A stretch of 64,000 nt of DNA from Natrinema marinum (GCF_024296685.1 NZ_CP100763.1:186001-250000), one strand, 5' to 3'. Counted from the first letter of the stretch, positions 27,013-35,745 are shown. The notes: generated by a model from the sequence alone, not told the origin. A program made the numbers and translations.

Positions 27013-27561
27013 GTGGAGTACGAACTGCTCGGCTGGCCGCCCGACGGCCCGAAGCTGCGGCTCGATCACGAACGGTTCAGCTACGCGGGCAAGTTCGTCA
27101 TGACGAACACTGGCAAAGCGGTGGCTCGAGCCGACGACGGACGCCTCATCGCGGCCGTCGCGTTCAACGAGGATCGGACCGACGACGGGACGCTCTGGCT
27201 GCGCTACGTGACCGTCGCCCGCGATCGGCGCGGCGAGGGGATCGGCCCGGCACTTCTCCGCCGCGTCAGGGACCGTGCGCTCGAGCGTGGCTACGATCGG
27301 CTTCGGATCGCCGTCAACAACCCCTACGCCTACGAGGCGCTCTATCGGAGCGGGTTCGCCTACACCGGAGAGACGACGGGGATCGCGGAACTGATCCTCG
27401 AGCATCCCGCGCCCGCGGCCGACCGGGACTGGACCGAGCGCGAGCGCTACCAGGCCGGCCTCGAGCGGTTTCGCGACCGCGACCTCTCCGCCGACGAGGA
27501 CGCGTTTCTCGCGTCGCGTCGCGATAGCGACCCACCCGAACGCGAGTCAACCCCCGAGTGA
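27013..27561 (+). CDS. GNAT family N-acetyltransferase
   Basis: The 182-residue protein begins with GTG. Motif A 'YVTVARDRRGEGIGPALLRR' (R-x-x-G-x-G/A) is the acetyl-CoA binding loop, followed by 'AVNNPYAYEALYRSGF' as in GNAT motif B. The last ~45 residues are charged and probably disordered. The substrate is unknown. First chromosomal gene after the element array. Confidence 0.85.
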   Translation: MEYELLGWPPDGPKLRLDHERFSYAGKFVMTNTGKAVARADDGRLIAAVAFNEDRTDDGTLWLRYVTVARDRRGEGIGPALLRRVRDRALERGYDRLRIAVNNPYAYEALYRSGFAYTGETTGIAELILEHPAPAADRDWTERERYQAGLERFRDRDLSADEDAFLASRRDSDPPERESTPE

Positions 27562-27583
27562 ACCGCGGGACGCCGAGGCGGGT

Positions 27584-27811
27584 TCGCGCCCGGATGGCTC
27601 GCGGCCAGCACGGGCCGGTTCCCTCGAGCGGGAGTTCGGTCTCGCAGCGCGGACACGAGGCGCGTTCGTCGTCGCCAATGTCGGTTCGGGTCTTCCCGCA
27701 CTCGTAGCAGGTCAGTTCGACCGCCGACGGGTCGTCTTCAGCGTCGGTTGCGAGCCCGCGGAGTCGCGAACCGACGGCGACGGATCGTCGTGCGCGTCCG
27801 AGACATGGCAA
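27584..27811 (-). pseudogene. zinc-ribbon ORF, probably degenerate
   Basis: A minus-strand frame encodes 'CYECGKTRTDIGDDERASCP' plus 'RCETELPLEG', i.e. two CxxC pairs as in small rubrerythrin-like zinc ribbons (DUF7129 style). It has no ATG (only TTG at 27811), and its frame runs on through the antisense of the acetyltransferase gene. A one-base shift after LPLEG would give a normal short C-terminus ending near 27555. I read it as a small gene damaged at one or both ends. Confidence 0.35.
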
Positions 27812-27843
27812 TCCTTTTCCCCCGGGCTACAGAATCCGATGGT

Positions 27844-28233
27844 ATGACGGACGAAAACGACGCCCCCGACGGAGACGACGCAGGCGAAGGTAGCGAGGAG
27901 AAATCCTTCCGCGAGCGAGTCGAGGAGATTCGTGAGAAGCGCGCCGAAGAGGGCGAGGGGGAGGGCGACGCCCCCGAGAGCCCGTTCGGCGGCGGTCCGG
28001 GCGGCCCCGGCGGTCCGGGCGGCATGGGCGGTGGCAACCCGTTCGCACAGATGATGGGCGGCATGATGGGCGGCGGCCCGGGTGCCGGTCCCGGCGGTCC
28101 GGGCGGCCCCGGTGCCGGCGGACAGGACGAGAGCAACGAAGAACTCGTTCGCGAGGTCCGACAGCTCCGCGACGAGATGCGCGACCAGACTCGCGCGCTG
28201 AAGCGCATCGCCGACGCGCTCGAGGATCAGTAA
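27844..28233 (+). CDS. Gly/Pro/Met-rich low-complexity protein with coiled-coil ends
   Basis: The 129-residue protein starts at the ATG at 27844. Residues 1-45 are acidic with a charged helix ('ERVEEIREKRAEEGEGEG'); 48-97 is almost entirely Gly, Pro and Met ('GGPGGPGGPGGMGGG' and 'QMMGGMMGGGPGAGPGG'); and 98-129 is a coiled-coil-like helix ('ELVREVRQLRDEMRDQTR'). No signal peptide. Such proteins occur in haloarchaea without known function. The coil suggests oligomers linked by a flexible core. Confidence 0.75.
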   Translation: MTDENDAPDGDDAGEGSEEKSFRERVEEIREKRAEEGEGEGDAPESPFGGGPGGPGGPGGMGGGNPFAQMMGGMMGGGPGAGPGGPGGPGAGGQDESNEELVREVRQLRDEMRDQTRALKRIADALEDQ

Positions 28234-28324
28234 CGACCCCGACGGATCCGTTTTTCGCGTTTCGAGTCACCGGCTAGTGAGACGTGAATTCCTTCGCGAT
28301 ACGGTCGTCGCCGACGGCTGCTGA

Positions 28325-30103
28325 TTACTGTCTGACCCGGAGCCGGCCGCGTTCGTCGTATCGGAAGCCGGCCTCTTCGAACGCGGCTTGCGCTGCGCTC
28401 ACGTCGACCTCACCGCCGGTTCCGAGGAACGGCACCTCGGGGTCGTTCCCATCCCACTCGAGGCTCTCCGGAACCCACTGCCGGGTGACCGGCGTGGCGA
28501 CGGGTCGTGCCTTCCCGCGGAACACGGTGTCGACCAGCCACTCCTTGTCGACCAGTTGCGCGATGACCCGGCGGAATCGCGGGTTGCTGAACGGCGCTTT
28601 CCGCGCGTTGAAGCCGAGGAAGTAGAACGTCCACGACGGGGACTCGACCAGTCGGGTGGTCTCCGTCGCCTCGACGGAATCGATGACGTCCGTCTCGAGT
28701 GCCGTACTCGTTACGTCGGCGATGCCGTCTCTGACGGCGGTCACGGCCGTCTTGCTGCTCGGAGAGATGCTGAAGGTGAACTCGTCTGCGGTCGGCGCCG
28801 GAAGGTCAACGCCGGCTCGGCGCGTGAAGTGCGTATCGAAGCGCTCGAACGTCAGCTGCTCTCCTTGCGTCCGGCCGGCGAACTGATAGGGACCGCTCCC
28901 GACCGGCGGTACGTTGTTCGCGGTGACCGCCTTCGTGGTCCCCTGTGTCATGCTGACGCCGCCCGGTCCCGTCGCGTCGGCGGCCCGCTCGCGCCAGACG
29001 TGTGCCGGGAGGATCGGAACGAGAAACGCGCGCTCGCCGACCGCACGGTTCGTGTCGACCGAGATCTCCAGTCGATTCCGGCCGCGGACGTCGACCGAGT
29101 CGACGGTTTCGACCCGTCCGCGGTACCGAGGCGTGGGGACGGCGGCGTCGTGGTTCCCGAGGGACATATCTTGCAGAAAGCGATAGGTGAACGCGATGTC
29201 GCTGGCCGTCACCGACACACCGTCGTGGAACGCACAGCCGTCGCGGAGACGCACGTCCGCCGTCCGACCGTCCCACTCCCACGATTCCGCGAGCCACGGT
29301 TCGACATCCCCGCTGGGGTCGTCGGTAGCCAGCGAATCGTAGAGCAAGTCGGTGATCAGCCCACGACCGCGGTAGCCGACTGCGAGTGGATTGAGGTTCT
29401 TCGTCGGCCTGCCGTCCGTGTGGCTCGCCCGCAGTGTATCGACGCCGACTGCCGACTCGAGGCCGAGATAGCCGCGCCGGGTCGCGAGATGATTCTCGCC
29501 CCAGCCCTCGAACCGAGCGGTCCCGACGAGTCGGTGTTCCTCCGGGACGCAGATCGGCACGAACGGCTGGACGGTCGCAATCGACTCGAGGGCCGCCGTG
29601 ACGGCCTCTCGGCGTCTCTCGCCCGAGACGCGGCGCTGTTTCTCGAGGAAGCCGTCGACGTTCAGGTTGGTGAACCCGAAGGGGTTCTGCCAGCCTGACT
29701 CGTCGGCGTACAGCGAGTGCAACGTCTCGTACAGGAAGTCGGGATCGGTGCCGCCCGGATGGCGACCGATACAGACATCGAACTCGTGGTCGTACAGTAC
29801 CGTTCGGCGAAAGTCGATACCCGACCGGATGTCGTAGGAGACGTCGATGCCGACTCGCTTGAAGACGCGCTCTAGTTCGTTGGCGATTCGAATGCTCTCT
29901 CTGTCACTATCGGCGGGGAGGGTGGTGATCGTCAGCGAGAGCTGATCGATGTTATTTCGGGTGACCAGGTCCTGAAGCCGTTGTACGCAGCCGCTCGTCG
30001 AGACGGTCAGACCGGCCGTCGCTGCCAGCATGGCGCGACGGCTGATGGAACTGCCGTCGGCGTCGCGACTGCGCCGCTTCGGTGCGGCCCGTCGTCCGTT
30101 CAT
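28325..30103 (-). CDS. family-5 solute-binding lipoprotein with permuted halves (copy 1)
   Basis: The 592-residue protein has a Tat signal and lipobox ('SISRRAMLAATAG'...'TVSTSGC'). Family SBP_bac_5 motifs are clear ('LAESWEWDGR', 'FHDGVSVTASDIAFTYRFL', 'PPVGSGPYQFAG', 'FNARKAPFSNPRFRRVIAQL'), but their order is unusual. The segment that normally closes the protein ('LSLTITTLPADSD', 'GIDVSYDI', 'DFLYETLHSLYADESGWQNP') comes first, and the chain ends at 'AAFEEAGFRYDERGRL', normally the middle. A paralogue with the same order lies at 31080. No ABC permease or ATPase gene is adjacent. It presumably binds peptides or similar solutes outside the membrane. Confidence 0.85.
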   Translation of the reverse strand: MNGRRAAPKRRSRDADGSSISRRAMLAATAGLTVSTSGCVQRLQDLVTRNNIDQLSLTITTLPADSDRESIRIANELERVFKRVGIDVSYDIRSGIDFRRTVLYDHEFDVCIGRHPGGTDPDFLYETLHSLYADESGWQNPFGFTNLNVDGFLEKQRRVSGERRREAVTAALESIATVQPFVPICVPEEHRLVGTARFEGWGENHLATRRGYLGLESAVGVDTLRASHTDGRPTKNLNPLAVGYRGRGLITDLLYDSLATDDPSGDVEPWLAESWEWDGRTADVRLRDGCAFHDGVSVTASDIAFTYRFLQDMSLGNHDAAVPTPRYRGRVETVDSVDVRGRNRLEISVDTNRAVGERAFLVPILPAHVWRERAADATGPGGVSMTQGTTKAVTANNVPPVGSGPYQFAGRTQGEQLTFERFDTHFTRRAGVDLPAPTADEFTFSISPSSKTAVTAVRDGIADVTSTALETDVIDSVEATETTRLVESPSWTFYFLGFNARKAPFSNPRFRRVIAQLVDKEWLVDTVFRGKARPVATPVTRQWVPESLEWDGNDPEVPFLGTGGEVDVSAAQAAFEEAGFRYDERGRLRVRQ

Positions 30104-30133
30104 TTGGTTCGTTTCTCACTGTTGGCCAGCCGC

Positions 30134-30153
30134 GATATAACAGTATTGTGCTC
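30134..30153 (-). promoter_or_regulatory. promoter and conserved upstream motif of solute-binding gene 1
   Basis: On the minus strand GAGCACAATACTGTTATAT places a TATA-like TTATAT about 30 bp before the ATG at 30103. It is preceded by GAGCACAATACTGT, which recurs with small changes before solute-binding gene 2 and the G8 gene. Confidence 0.55.
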
Positions 30154-30219
30154 ACGTGAGTGGTATCGTCCCCACCATCGTCGTACCGACGTCCGGGTAG
30201 CGAGGGGTTCCTTGCGGTC

Positions 30220-31074
30220 TCAGTCGTGATCGCGGTCGCGGTCCCGGAGTCGCTGATATCGGTTGCCGAACCGCTCGGAGAGCGACCAGCGGCCCACGAG
30301 CCGGTCGGAGAGTCTGACACAGAGCGCAGCGAGGAGCAATCCGGCGGTCACGTCGATCCCCCAGTGAATCCCGAGATACATCGTCGAGATCGCGACGCTC
30401 GCGGCCAGCACGACCGCGACGGGAAACCACTTCGGAAACGCGGATCGCGTCATCGCCGCGAACGTGGCCACGGTCGCCGACAGCGAGGTGTGCAACGATG
30501 GAAAGACGTTGGTGTTCGTGTTGACTTCGCGTGTGAGATACTGATACTGCGGATTGGTATCGTACAGCATCGTCGGCGCGAGCTCGGCGGGCATCACGTT
30601 CCGGGGACCGTACGCGATCACGAGGATGTACAGGACCAACCCGATCGCGTAGTTGAGCGCGTAGGCCGTCAACAGCCGACGGAAGATCCGGGTATCGGAG
30701 AGCGTAAAGTACGCGATAACCGGGAAAATCAGCAGGAACGTGTAGCCGTAGACGTAGATCATCGAGAAATACGCCGTCAGCTCGGGGGTCGCGATCGATT
30801 GGAAGAGCAGGATGAACTCCCCTTCGATGTTGTAAAACGTCGCGGTCAGGTGGATCCCGATCTCCCGCGAGATCGCCGGTGCCGTCTGCCTCGCGACTCG
30901 ATTGATCAGTAAGACGATAAGCAGGACGGCGATGACCGGCGCAGTCCTTCTGAGACGCGACCGCCACTCCGCTAGCGCTCGTGCAAAGTGCTCACGGCCG
31001 ATGAAGACGGCTACCGAGACCAGAAGCAAGACCACAGTCACGACCGCGAGCTGAATCAAAACCTCAGCGAGCAT
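30220..31074 (-). CDS. PAP2-family membrane phosphatase / inositolphosphotransferase-like
   Basis: The 284-residue protein has about seven TM helices. The catalytic motifs 'FPSLHTSLSA' (SxxH region) and 'YLGIHWGIDVTAG' (second catalytic His with downstream Asp) are those of the PAP2_3/Aur1-like branch. It should act on a lipid phosphate at the outer face of the membrane. It starts 5 bp after the solute-binding gene 2 stop, so they share a transcript, and is followed by solute-binding gene 1 with its own promoter. Confidence 0.85.
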   Translation of the reverse strand: MLAEVLIQLAVVTVVLLLVSVAVFIGREHFARALAEWRSRLRRTAPVIAVLLIVLLINRVARQTAPAISREIGIHLTATFYNIEGEFILLFQSIATPELTAYFSMIYVYGYTFLLIFPVIAYFTLSDTRIFRRLLTAYALNYAIGLVLYILVIAYGPRNVMPAELAPTMLYDTNPQYQYLTREVNTNTNVFPSLHTSLSATVATFAAMTRSAFPKWFPVAVVLAASVAISTMYLGIHWGIDVTAGLLLAALCVRLSDRLVGRWSLSERFGNRYQRLRDRDRDHD

Positions 31075-31079
31075 CGCTA

Positions 31080-32876
31080 CTAGTAGCCACCAAGCAAGCG
31101 CCCGTTATCATCGTAACGGAACCCTGCCGTCTCGAACGCCGACTTCGCCGCTTCGACGTTCAGTTCCCCGTCGGAACCGACGAACGGCGTCACCGGATCC
31201 TCGCCGTTCCACTCGAGCGAGGACGGTACCCACTCGCCGGTCACCGGCGTCGCAGTGGGCGTCGCGTTGCCGTAGAACACGTCCTCGACGATCGCTTCTT
31301 TGTCGAGCAACTGTGTGATCGCTCGCCGGAAGTGGGAGTTGCTGAAGGGGGCGTTCCGAACGTTGAAGCCGATGTGATAGAACATCCGTGACGGCGATTC
31401 TAGTCGCTCGATGGCCGACGAATCGGGGATCGTTCCCAGCGAGTGGGCCCCGAGTACCGACGCCGTCAGATCGGCGTCGCCGTCCGCGACGCGATCGATC
31501 GACGAGACGCTGCCGGGATCGACGGAAAATCGGAGTTCGTCGACGGTCGGTCCGGGTAGCGACACGTCCTCTCGGAGCGTGAAGTGGTCCTCGAATCGTC
31601 GGAGGACGAGCGACTCGTCTTCGGTCCTGGTTTCGAATCGGTAGGGGCCGCTTCCCACGGGTGGAACGTTGTTCGAAGTGACGACGCTCCAGCGTCCCTG
31701 CGGGGCAGTAAAGTCGCCCGTAGCAGCGTGTTGATCGACCCGCTTTCGCCAGACGTGCTCCGGCAGGATCGGAACGGTAAATACGCGCTCGCCGACCTCG
31801 CGGTTGCTCGTTACGGTGATCGACAGCCGGCGGTCGTCCTCGACGTCGATGCCGTCGACGATTCCGACGTGTCCTCGGTACTGTGGTGATGGAGAGGGGA
31901 CGTGGGCCCGTCCCAGCGACGTATCCCTGAGGAATCGGTACGTGAAGGCGACATCGTCGGCAGTTACCGGCGTTCCGTCGTGGAACCGACAGTCCTCTCG
32001 GAGGGTAACCGTCGCCGTCCGTTTCGCCGTCGCGTCGCCGCTCGTCTTTTCGTCCGTGGGCTTGTTGGCCCACTCCCACGATTCCGCGAGCCACGGCTCG
32101 ACGGTGCCATCGCGTTCGCTTCCCAGCGAGTCGTAGAGCAGGTCGATCGTCGTGCCCTGCTTCCGGAACGTCGCCGAAAGCGGATTGAGGTTCATCGTCG
32201 TGCGGCCGCTGGTCAGGAGGGCGCGCAACTGGTCGACGCCGTCGGCGGGCTCGAGGCCGAGATAGCCGTGTCGAGTCGCGAGGTCGCCGTCGCTCCAGCC
32301 GTCGAACCGATCCGCGTCGGCGACCCGGGTTTCGTCCGGGAGGCAGATCGGTTCGAACGGTTTGGCCTGTGCCAGTCCTCGGAGGACCGACTGGACGTGG
32401 TCGATTCGCTCGGTGCCGTCAGTACGCCGCTGGGCCTCGAGGCGGGTATCGAAGGCCATGTTGGTGAACCCGAAGGGGTTCTGCCAACCGGCCTCGCTCG
32501 CGTACGTGGAGTGGAGGGCCTCGTAGAGGAAGTCCGGGTCGTAGTCGGCGGGGTGAAGGCCGACGTACAGGTCGAAGTCCTGGTTGATCAGGACCGTCTC
32601 CAGGAGCTCCGACCGCGACCGCATATCCAGCGTCACGTCGATGCCGACCTGCTCGAGCCGTTGCTCGAGTCGGCGGGCGATGCGGACGTTCTGTCTGTCC
32701 GCGTCCGCTGGAACGGTGGTGATGGACAGCGAGAGTTGATTGTATCCGCTCTGGTCGACGACGCTTCGGACGCTATCGATACAGCCGCTGGTCGCGACTG
32801 TCGCGCCGGCGGCACCGGCAGCGAGGAACGAGCGTCTGCTGACGCCGTCTGAAGGCGGGGAGAGGTTCCAATTCAT
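31080..32876 (-). CDS. family-5 solute-binding lipoprotein with permuted halves (copy 2)
   Basis: The 598-residue paralogue of 28325-30103 has the same order of segments. Lipobox 'ATVATSGC', then what is usually the C-terminal half ('LSLSITTVPADADRQNV', 'GIDVTLDMRS', 'DPDFLYEALHSTYASEAGW'), then the usual N-terminal half ('LAESWEWANK', 'FHDGTPVTADDVAFTYRF', 'PPVGSGPYRFE'), ending 'AFETAGFRYDDNGRL'. First gene of the unit with the PAP2 phosphatase; no transporter genes nearby. The ligand is unknown. Confidence 0.85.
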   Translation of the reverse strand: MNWNLSPPSDGVSRRSFLAAGAAGATVATSGCIDSVRSVVDQSGYNQLSLSITTVPADADRQNVRIARRLEQRLEQVGIDVTLDMRSRSELLETVLINQDFDLYVGLHPADYDPDFLYEALHSTYASEAGWQNPFGFTNMAFDTRLEAQRRTDGTERIDHVQSVLRGLAQAKPFEPICLPDETRVADADRFDGWSDGDLATRHGYLGLEPADGVDQLRALLTSGRTTMNLNPLSATFRKQGTTIDLLYDSLGSERDGTVEPWLAESWEWANKPTDEKTSGDATAKRTATVTLREDCRFHDGTPVTADDVAFTYRFLRDTSLGRAHVPSPSPQYRGHVGIVDGIDVEDDRRLSITVTSNREVGERVFTVPILPEHVWRKRVDQHAATGDFTAPQGRWSVVTSNNVPPVGSGPYRFETRTEDESLVLRRFEDHFTLREDVSLPGPTVDELRFSVDPGSVSSIDRVADGDADLTASVLGAHSLGTIPDSSAIERLESPSRMFYHIGFNVRNAPFSNSHFRRAITQLLDKEAIVEDVFYGNATPTATPVTGEWVPSSLEWNGEDPVTPFVGSDGELNVEAAKSAFETAGFRYDDNGRLLGGY

Positions 32877-32904
32877 TGGTTATGACACACCTCATTTGAT
32901 TCGA

Positions 32905-32924
32905 TATATAACAATACTGTGCAC
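32905..32924 (-). promoter_or_regulatory. promoter and conserved upstream motif of solute-binding gene 2
   Basis: The minus strand reads GTGCACAGTATTGTTATATA: a TATA-like TTATATA ~30 bp before ATG 32876, preceded by GTGCACAGTATTGT. The 10-bp core ACARTAYTGT is a palindrome, and the same core occurs at 30140-30149. Confidence 0.55.
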
Positions 32925-33082
32925 TCTGTTCGAATACGGGGCGGGGTAAAGAATCTTTTCAAACGGCGGTACATTCGCCACAGGTGAAGGCTTGTCGTAC
33001 CGGCGTGAGGGCTGCGAACCGCCGACGGCCGTCCCGTCCCCGGAGCGCAACACCAATAGGTCGACCGACGAAACAGGGACGT

Positions 33083-33361
33083 ATGGAGCTCGCCGCCGAA
33101 CGGCTCGAGCGGCTTCACGACCTCGCTCGAGCGGCGGCAGCGGACGGGGAAGACGACCGGGCGCGCTACTACGTGCGGCTGGCGCGACGGGTCGCAGAGC
33201 GGAACCGACTGACGCTGCCGCGGGAGTTCCGGCGCTTTACCTGCGATCGGTGCGACGCGTACCTTCGGCCGGGGGCGAACGCTCGCGTTAGATTACAGGA
33301 CGGTCACGTGGTGATCACCTGCGACTGCGGCGCTCACGCCAGATATCCCTACGAGGAGTGA
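33083..33361 (+). CDS. rnp4: ribonuclease P protein component 4 (Rpr2/Rnp21)
   Basis: The 92-residue protein starts at ATG 33083. An N-terminal helical pair ('RLERLHDLARAAAADGEDD') is followed by 'LPREFRRFTCDRCDAYLRPG' and 'VVITCDCGAHARYPYEE', giving zinc ligands C-x2-C and C-x-C as in archaeal RNase P component 4. It helps RNase P process the 5' ends of tRNAs. It is followed 92 bp later by the YhbY gene. Confidence 0.93.
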   Translation: MELAAERLERLHDLARAAAADGEDDRARYYVRLARRVAERNRLTLPREFRRFTCDRCDAYLRPGANARVRLQDGHVVITCDCGAHARYPYEE

Positions 33362-33453
33362 TCGCCGGCCAGCGGCCCACCTTGAGACACTCGTCGGGAC
33401 TGTCGAATTCCGATTCGAGAAGATTGAAACGCCTCGCTTCGTTATGCAGCGCC

Positions 33454-33702
33454 ATGGATAAACAGGACCTCAAGCAGCGGGCACACGACCTCGACGTCAC
33501 CGTCTGGGTCGGGAAGAGCGGCGTCGACGCCGTCGTCGACGAACTCGACGATCAGCTCGCGAACCGCGACCTCGTCAAGGTGAAGTTCCTCCGCGCCGCT
33601 CGAGCGGGGAGTTCGACCGACGAGAAGGCGGCCGACCTCGCCGACCGCGTCAACGCAGAACTGATCGACACGCGTGGGCATACGGCGGTGGTACATCGAT
33701 GA
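33454..33702 (+). CDS. YhbY/CRM-domain RNA-binding protein
   Basis: The 82-residue protein has the CRM fold motifs: 'VWVGKSGVDAVVDELDDQL' (a GKxG-like loop) and 'LVKVKFLRAARAGS'. It should bind structured RNA such as pre-rRNA or tRNA precursors. The stop overlaps the MscS start by 4 bp (ATGA), and the RNase P subunit gene is just upstream, a common haloarchaeal cluster. Confidence 0.92.
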   Translation: MDKQDLKQRAHDLDVTVWVGKSGVDAVVDELDDQLANRDLVKVKFLRAARAGSSTDEKAADLADRVNAELIDTRGHTAVVHR

Positions 33703-34622
33703 GCGGCGGAGCCGGTCTGCTCCCGTTACAGGCGCTCGGTCCGATCGGCCGCACGCTGGAAGAAGCCGGCCTCAGTTCGGCTCTCGCCGCGAGCGCAGAG
33801 AGCGCGATCAAGTTCGTCATCGCGTTCGTCGTCATCTGGCTCGTCGGCCGGGCGATCGTGCGACCGCTGGTCAAACGGGCGTTCGACAAGCGGGGCCTCG
33901 ACGAGCACGTCCAGAACCCGCTGTTGATGCTGACGAACTTCGGGATCGTGTTCGTCGCGATCGCGATCGCCTTCGGCTTCGCCGACTACGGGAACTTCCT
34001 CGTCTCGATGGCCGGCATCGCGGCGGCGGGCGCACTCGCCGTCGGACTGGCGATGCAAAACGTGATCTCGAACTTCGTCGCCGGCGTCTTCATCTACACG
34101 GACAAACCGTTCCGCATCGGCGACTGGATCGAGTGGGAAAACGGTACCTACGCGGGCACCGTCGAGGACATCAGCCTCCGCGTCACCCGCGTCAGGACCT
34201 TCGACAACGAACTGCTGACGGTGCCGAACTCGGCGCTCACGGACGGTGTCCTCAAGAACCCGGTCGACGCCGACAAGCTGCGACTGAAGTTTGTCTTCGG
34301 GATCGGCTACGACGACGACATCCAGCGGGCGACCGACATCATCGTCGAGGAGGCCGAACGCCACCCCGACATCATGGACGACCCCGCACCGTCCGTCCGG
34401 CTGACCGAACTCGGCTCCTCCGACGTCGGCCTCCAGTCGCGGTTCTGGATCGAGAACCCCTCGCGCGCGGACTTCGTCCGAACCCGCGGCGAGTACGTCA
34501 CCGCGGTCAAAGGACGCTTCGACGAGGAGGGGATCGACATCCCCTACCCCGTTCGCACGCTCGAGGGCGGCCTCAACATCGAGAGCGGCGACGGTCAGAG
34601 CGTCGTCCAGCCGGCCGAATAG
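33699..34622 (+). CDS. MscS-family mechanosensitive channel
   Basis: The 307-residue protein has about three TM helices. The pore helix is Gly/Ala-rich ('GIAAAGALAVGLAMQNVISN'), followed by 'FVAGVFIYTDKPFRIGDWIE' in the beta domain and 'VPNSALTDGVLKNP'. This matches MscS. It should release solutes upon osmotic downshift. Translationally coupled to the YhbY gene. Confidence 0.92.
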   Translation: MSGGAGLLPLQALGPIGRTLEEAGLSSALAASAESAIKFVIAFVVIWLVGRAIVRPLVKRAFDKRGLDEHVQNPLLMLTNFGIVFVAIAIAFGFADYGNFLVSMAGIAAAGALAVGLAMQNVISNFVAGVFIYTDKPFRIGDWIEWENGTYAGTVEDISLRVTRVRTFDNELLTVPNSALTDGVLKNPVDADKLRLKFVFGIGYDDDIQRATDIIVEEAERHPDIMDDPAPSVRLTELGSSDVGLQSRFWIENPSRADFVRTRGEYVTAVKGRFDEEGIDIPYPVRTLEGGLNIESGDGQSVVQPAE

Positions 34623-34648
34623 GCCCCGCTGGTTCCTCGTTGTGTCGC

Positions 34649-35455
34649 TCAGGAGATGTCCTGAACGGTCGCGTTTTCCGGCGGATCGAACGCGAACCGC
34701 TCGTCGTCGAGGCCGTCGTTGAACGAGACCGACTCGTAGTAGTCCGTCAGAACGATTCGTTCGCCGTCCGGCGCCTCGAACACCACTCTTTCCTTGAGCG
34801 GATAGTCGTACTCCGTATCGATCCACAGCCGCTGTTCGACGACCAGCAACTCCTCTCTGGGGTTGCTCGTCTCGAGCGCGTAGACGTACTTCGTGTCCCC
34901 GACGATCGCGGAGATGCCTTTCTCGACGGTCTCGTTTTTCGCCGCGACGTCGAGGACGTGCGTCTCTCGACCGGCGATCCGCTCGGTCCCGTCGTACTCG
35001 ATGTCGTACTTTTCGAGGCCCTCCGCGGCCATTTCCGCCCGACTGGATCGGACCTCCTCGTTGTCGAACGGCTCCGCCGGCTCGAAGTACTGGGCGACCC
35101 CCGCGTTCGGATAGTAGAACCAGTTCTTCGTGGCGTTGGACACGTAGAGGTTTCCGATCTGGTCCGGATCCGGCGCGTCGATCACCTTCGTTCGCTGGTC
35201 GACGTACGGCCGTTTGTACACCCGCATGGTTTCCGTCAGCGTGTGGCTCCCGTTCGTCACTTCGGTCCGCCGCGTCCCCGCGACGCTCTCGAGGTCGTCG
35301 GCGTGAACGTACGCGCCTTCGAACACCGCCTCGGGGTCGGGCTCGGAATCGGACTCCTCGGCATCGCTCGAGGGCGTCTCGAACGCGGCACAGCCGCTCA
35401 GCGGGACGCTCACCACGAGCAGCACCAAAACAGCCGCAAATCGATAGTTCCCCAT
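34649..35455 (-). CDS. LolA-like lipoprotein
   Basis: 268 residues from ATG 35455 (MGNYRFAAVL). A signal peptide with lipobox 'VPLSGC' is followed by a Ser/Glu/Asp linker and a beta-rich domain with 'TMRVYKRPYVDQRTKV' and 'IAGRETHVLDVAAKNE', like the LolA/outer-membrane-lipoprotein-sorting fold found in haloarchaeal secreted proteins. In archaea without an outer membrane the role is unknown. Confidence 0.75.
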   Translation of the reverse strand: MGNYRFAAVLVLLVVSVPLSGCAAFETPSSDAEESDSEPDPEAVFEGAYVHADDLESVAGTRRTEVTNGSHTLTETMRVYKRPYVDQRTKVIDAPDPDQIGNLYVSNATKNWFYYPNAGVAQYFEPAEPFDNEEVRSSRAEMAAEGLEKYDIEYDGTERIAGRETHVLDVAAKNETVEKGISAIVGDTKYVYALETSNPREELLVVEQRLWIDTEYDYPLKERVVFEAPDGERIVLTDYYESVSFNDGLDDERFAFDPPENATVQDIS

Positions 35456-35485
35456 ATGATACTGCATAAAATTAGGATCGAATAA

Positions 35486-35745
35486 GGGTTCGCATCTCGA
35501 GTACTGAAAGCAAACGGCGCCAGTTTCGCGGATCGTCGCACTGGATAGTCACCGAATCCCTCGCTCGAAAAAGAGTGGTCACGTGCGCTCCGTGAGCGAG
35601 TGGGAGCGCGGCGCTCCGCACCGCGGTGGTGCGAGCGGCCTGTCGACCGATGTGAGTGACTGAAAGAAGGACGCAGGGAGGAAGCTTTTCATCGAACTCT
35701 TATCGAGCAAGCAAGGCGCGTAGCGCAGCCGCTCACGGAGCGTCA
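35486..35745. other. intergenic stretch with a 13-bp inverted repeat
   Basis: No gene. CGCTCCGTGAGCG at 35586-35598 is the exact reverse complement of CGCTCACGGAGCG at 35730-35742, 131 bp apart. The repeat lies just downstream of the SRP RNA 3' end and may be a mobile small repeat or part of a 3' processing structure. Confidence 0.4.

Noticed and set aside
27314-27811. Full-length 165-codon zinc-ribbon ORF
   Set aside because: Most of it is antisense to the acetyltransferase gene; only the zinc-ribbon part is kept, as a probable remnant.
33674-35485. 603-codon plus-strand ORF
   Set aside because: Overlaps the MscS gene in another frame and the LolA-like gene antisense; protein is Arg-rich noise.
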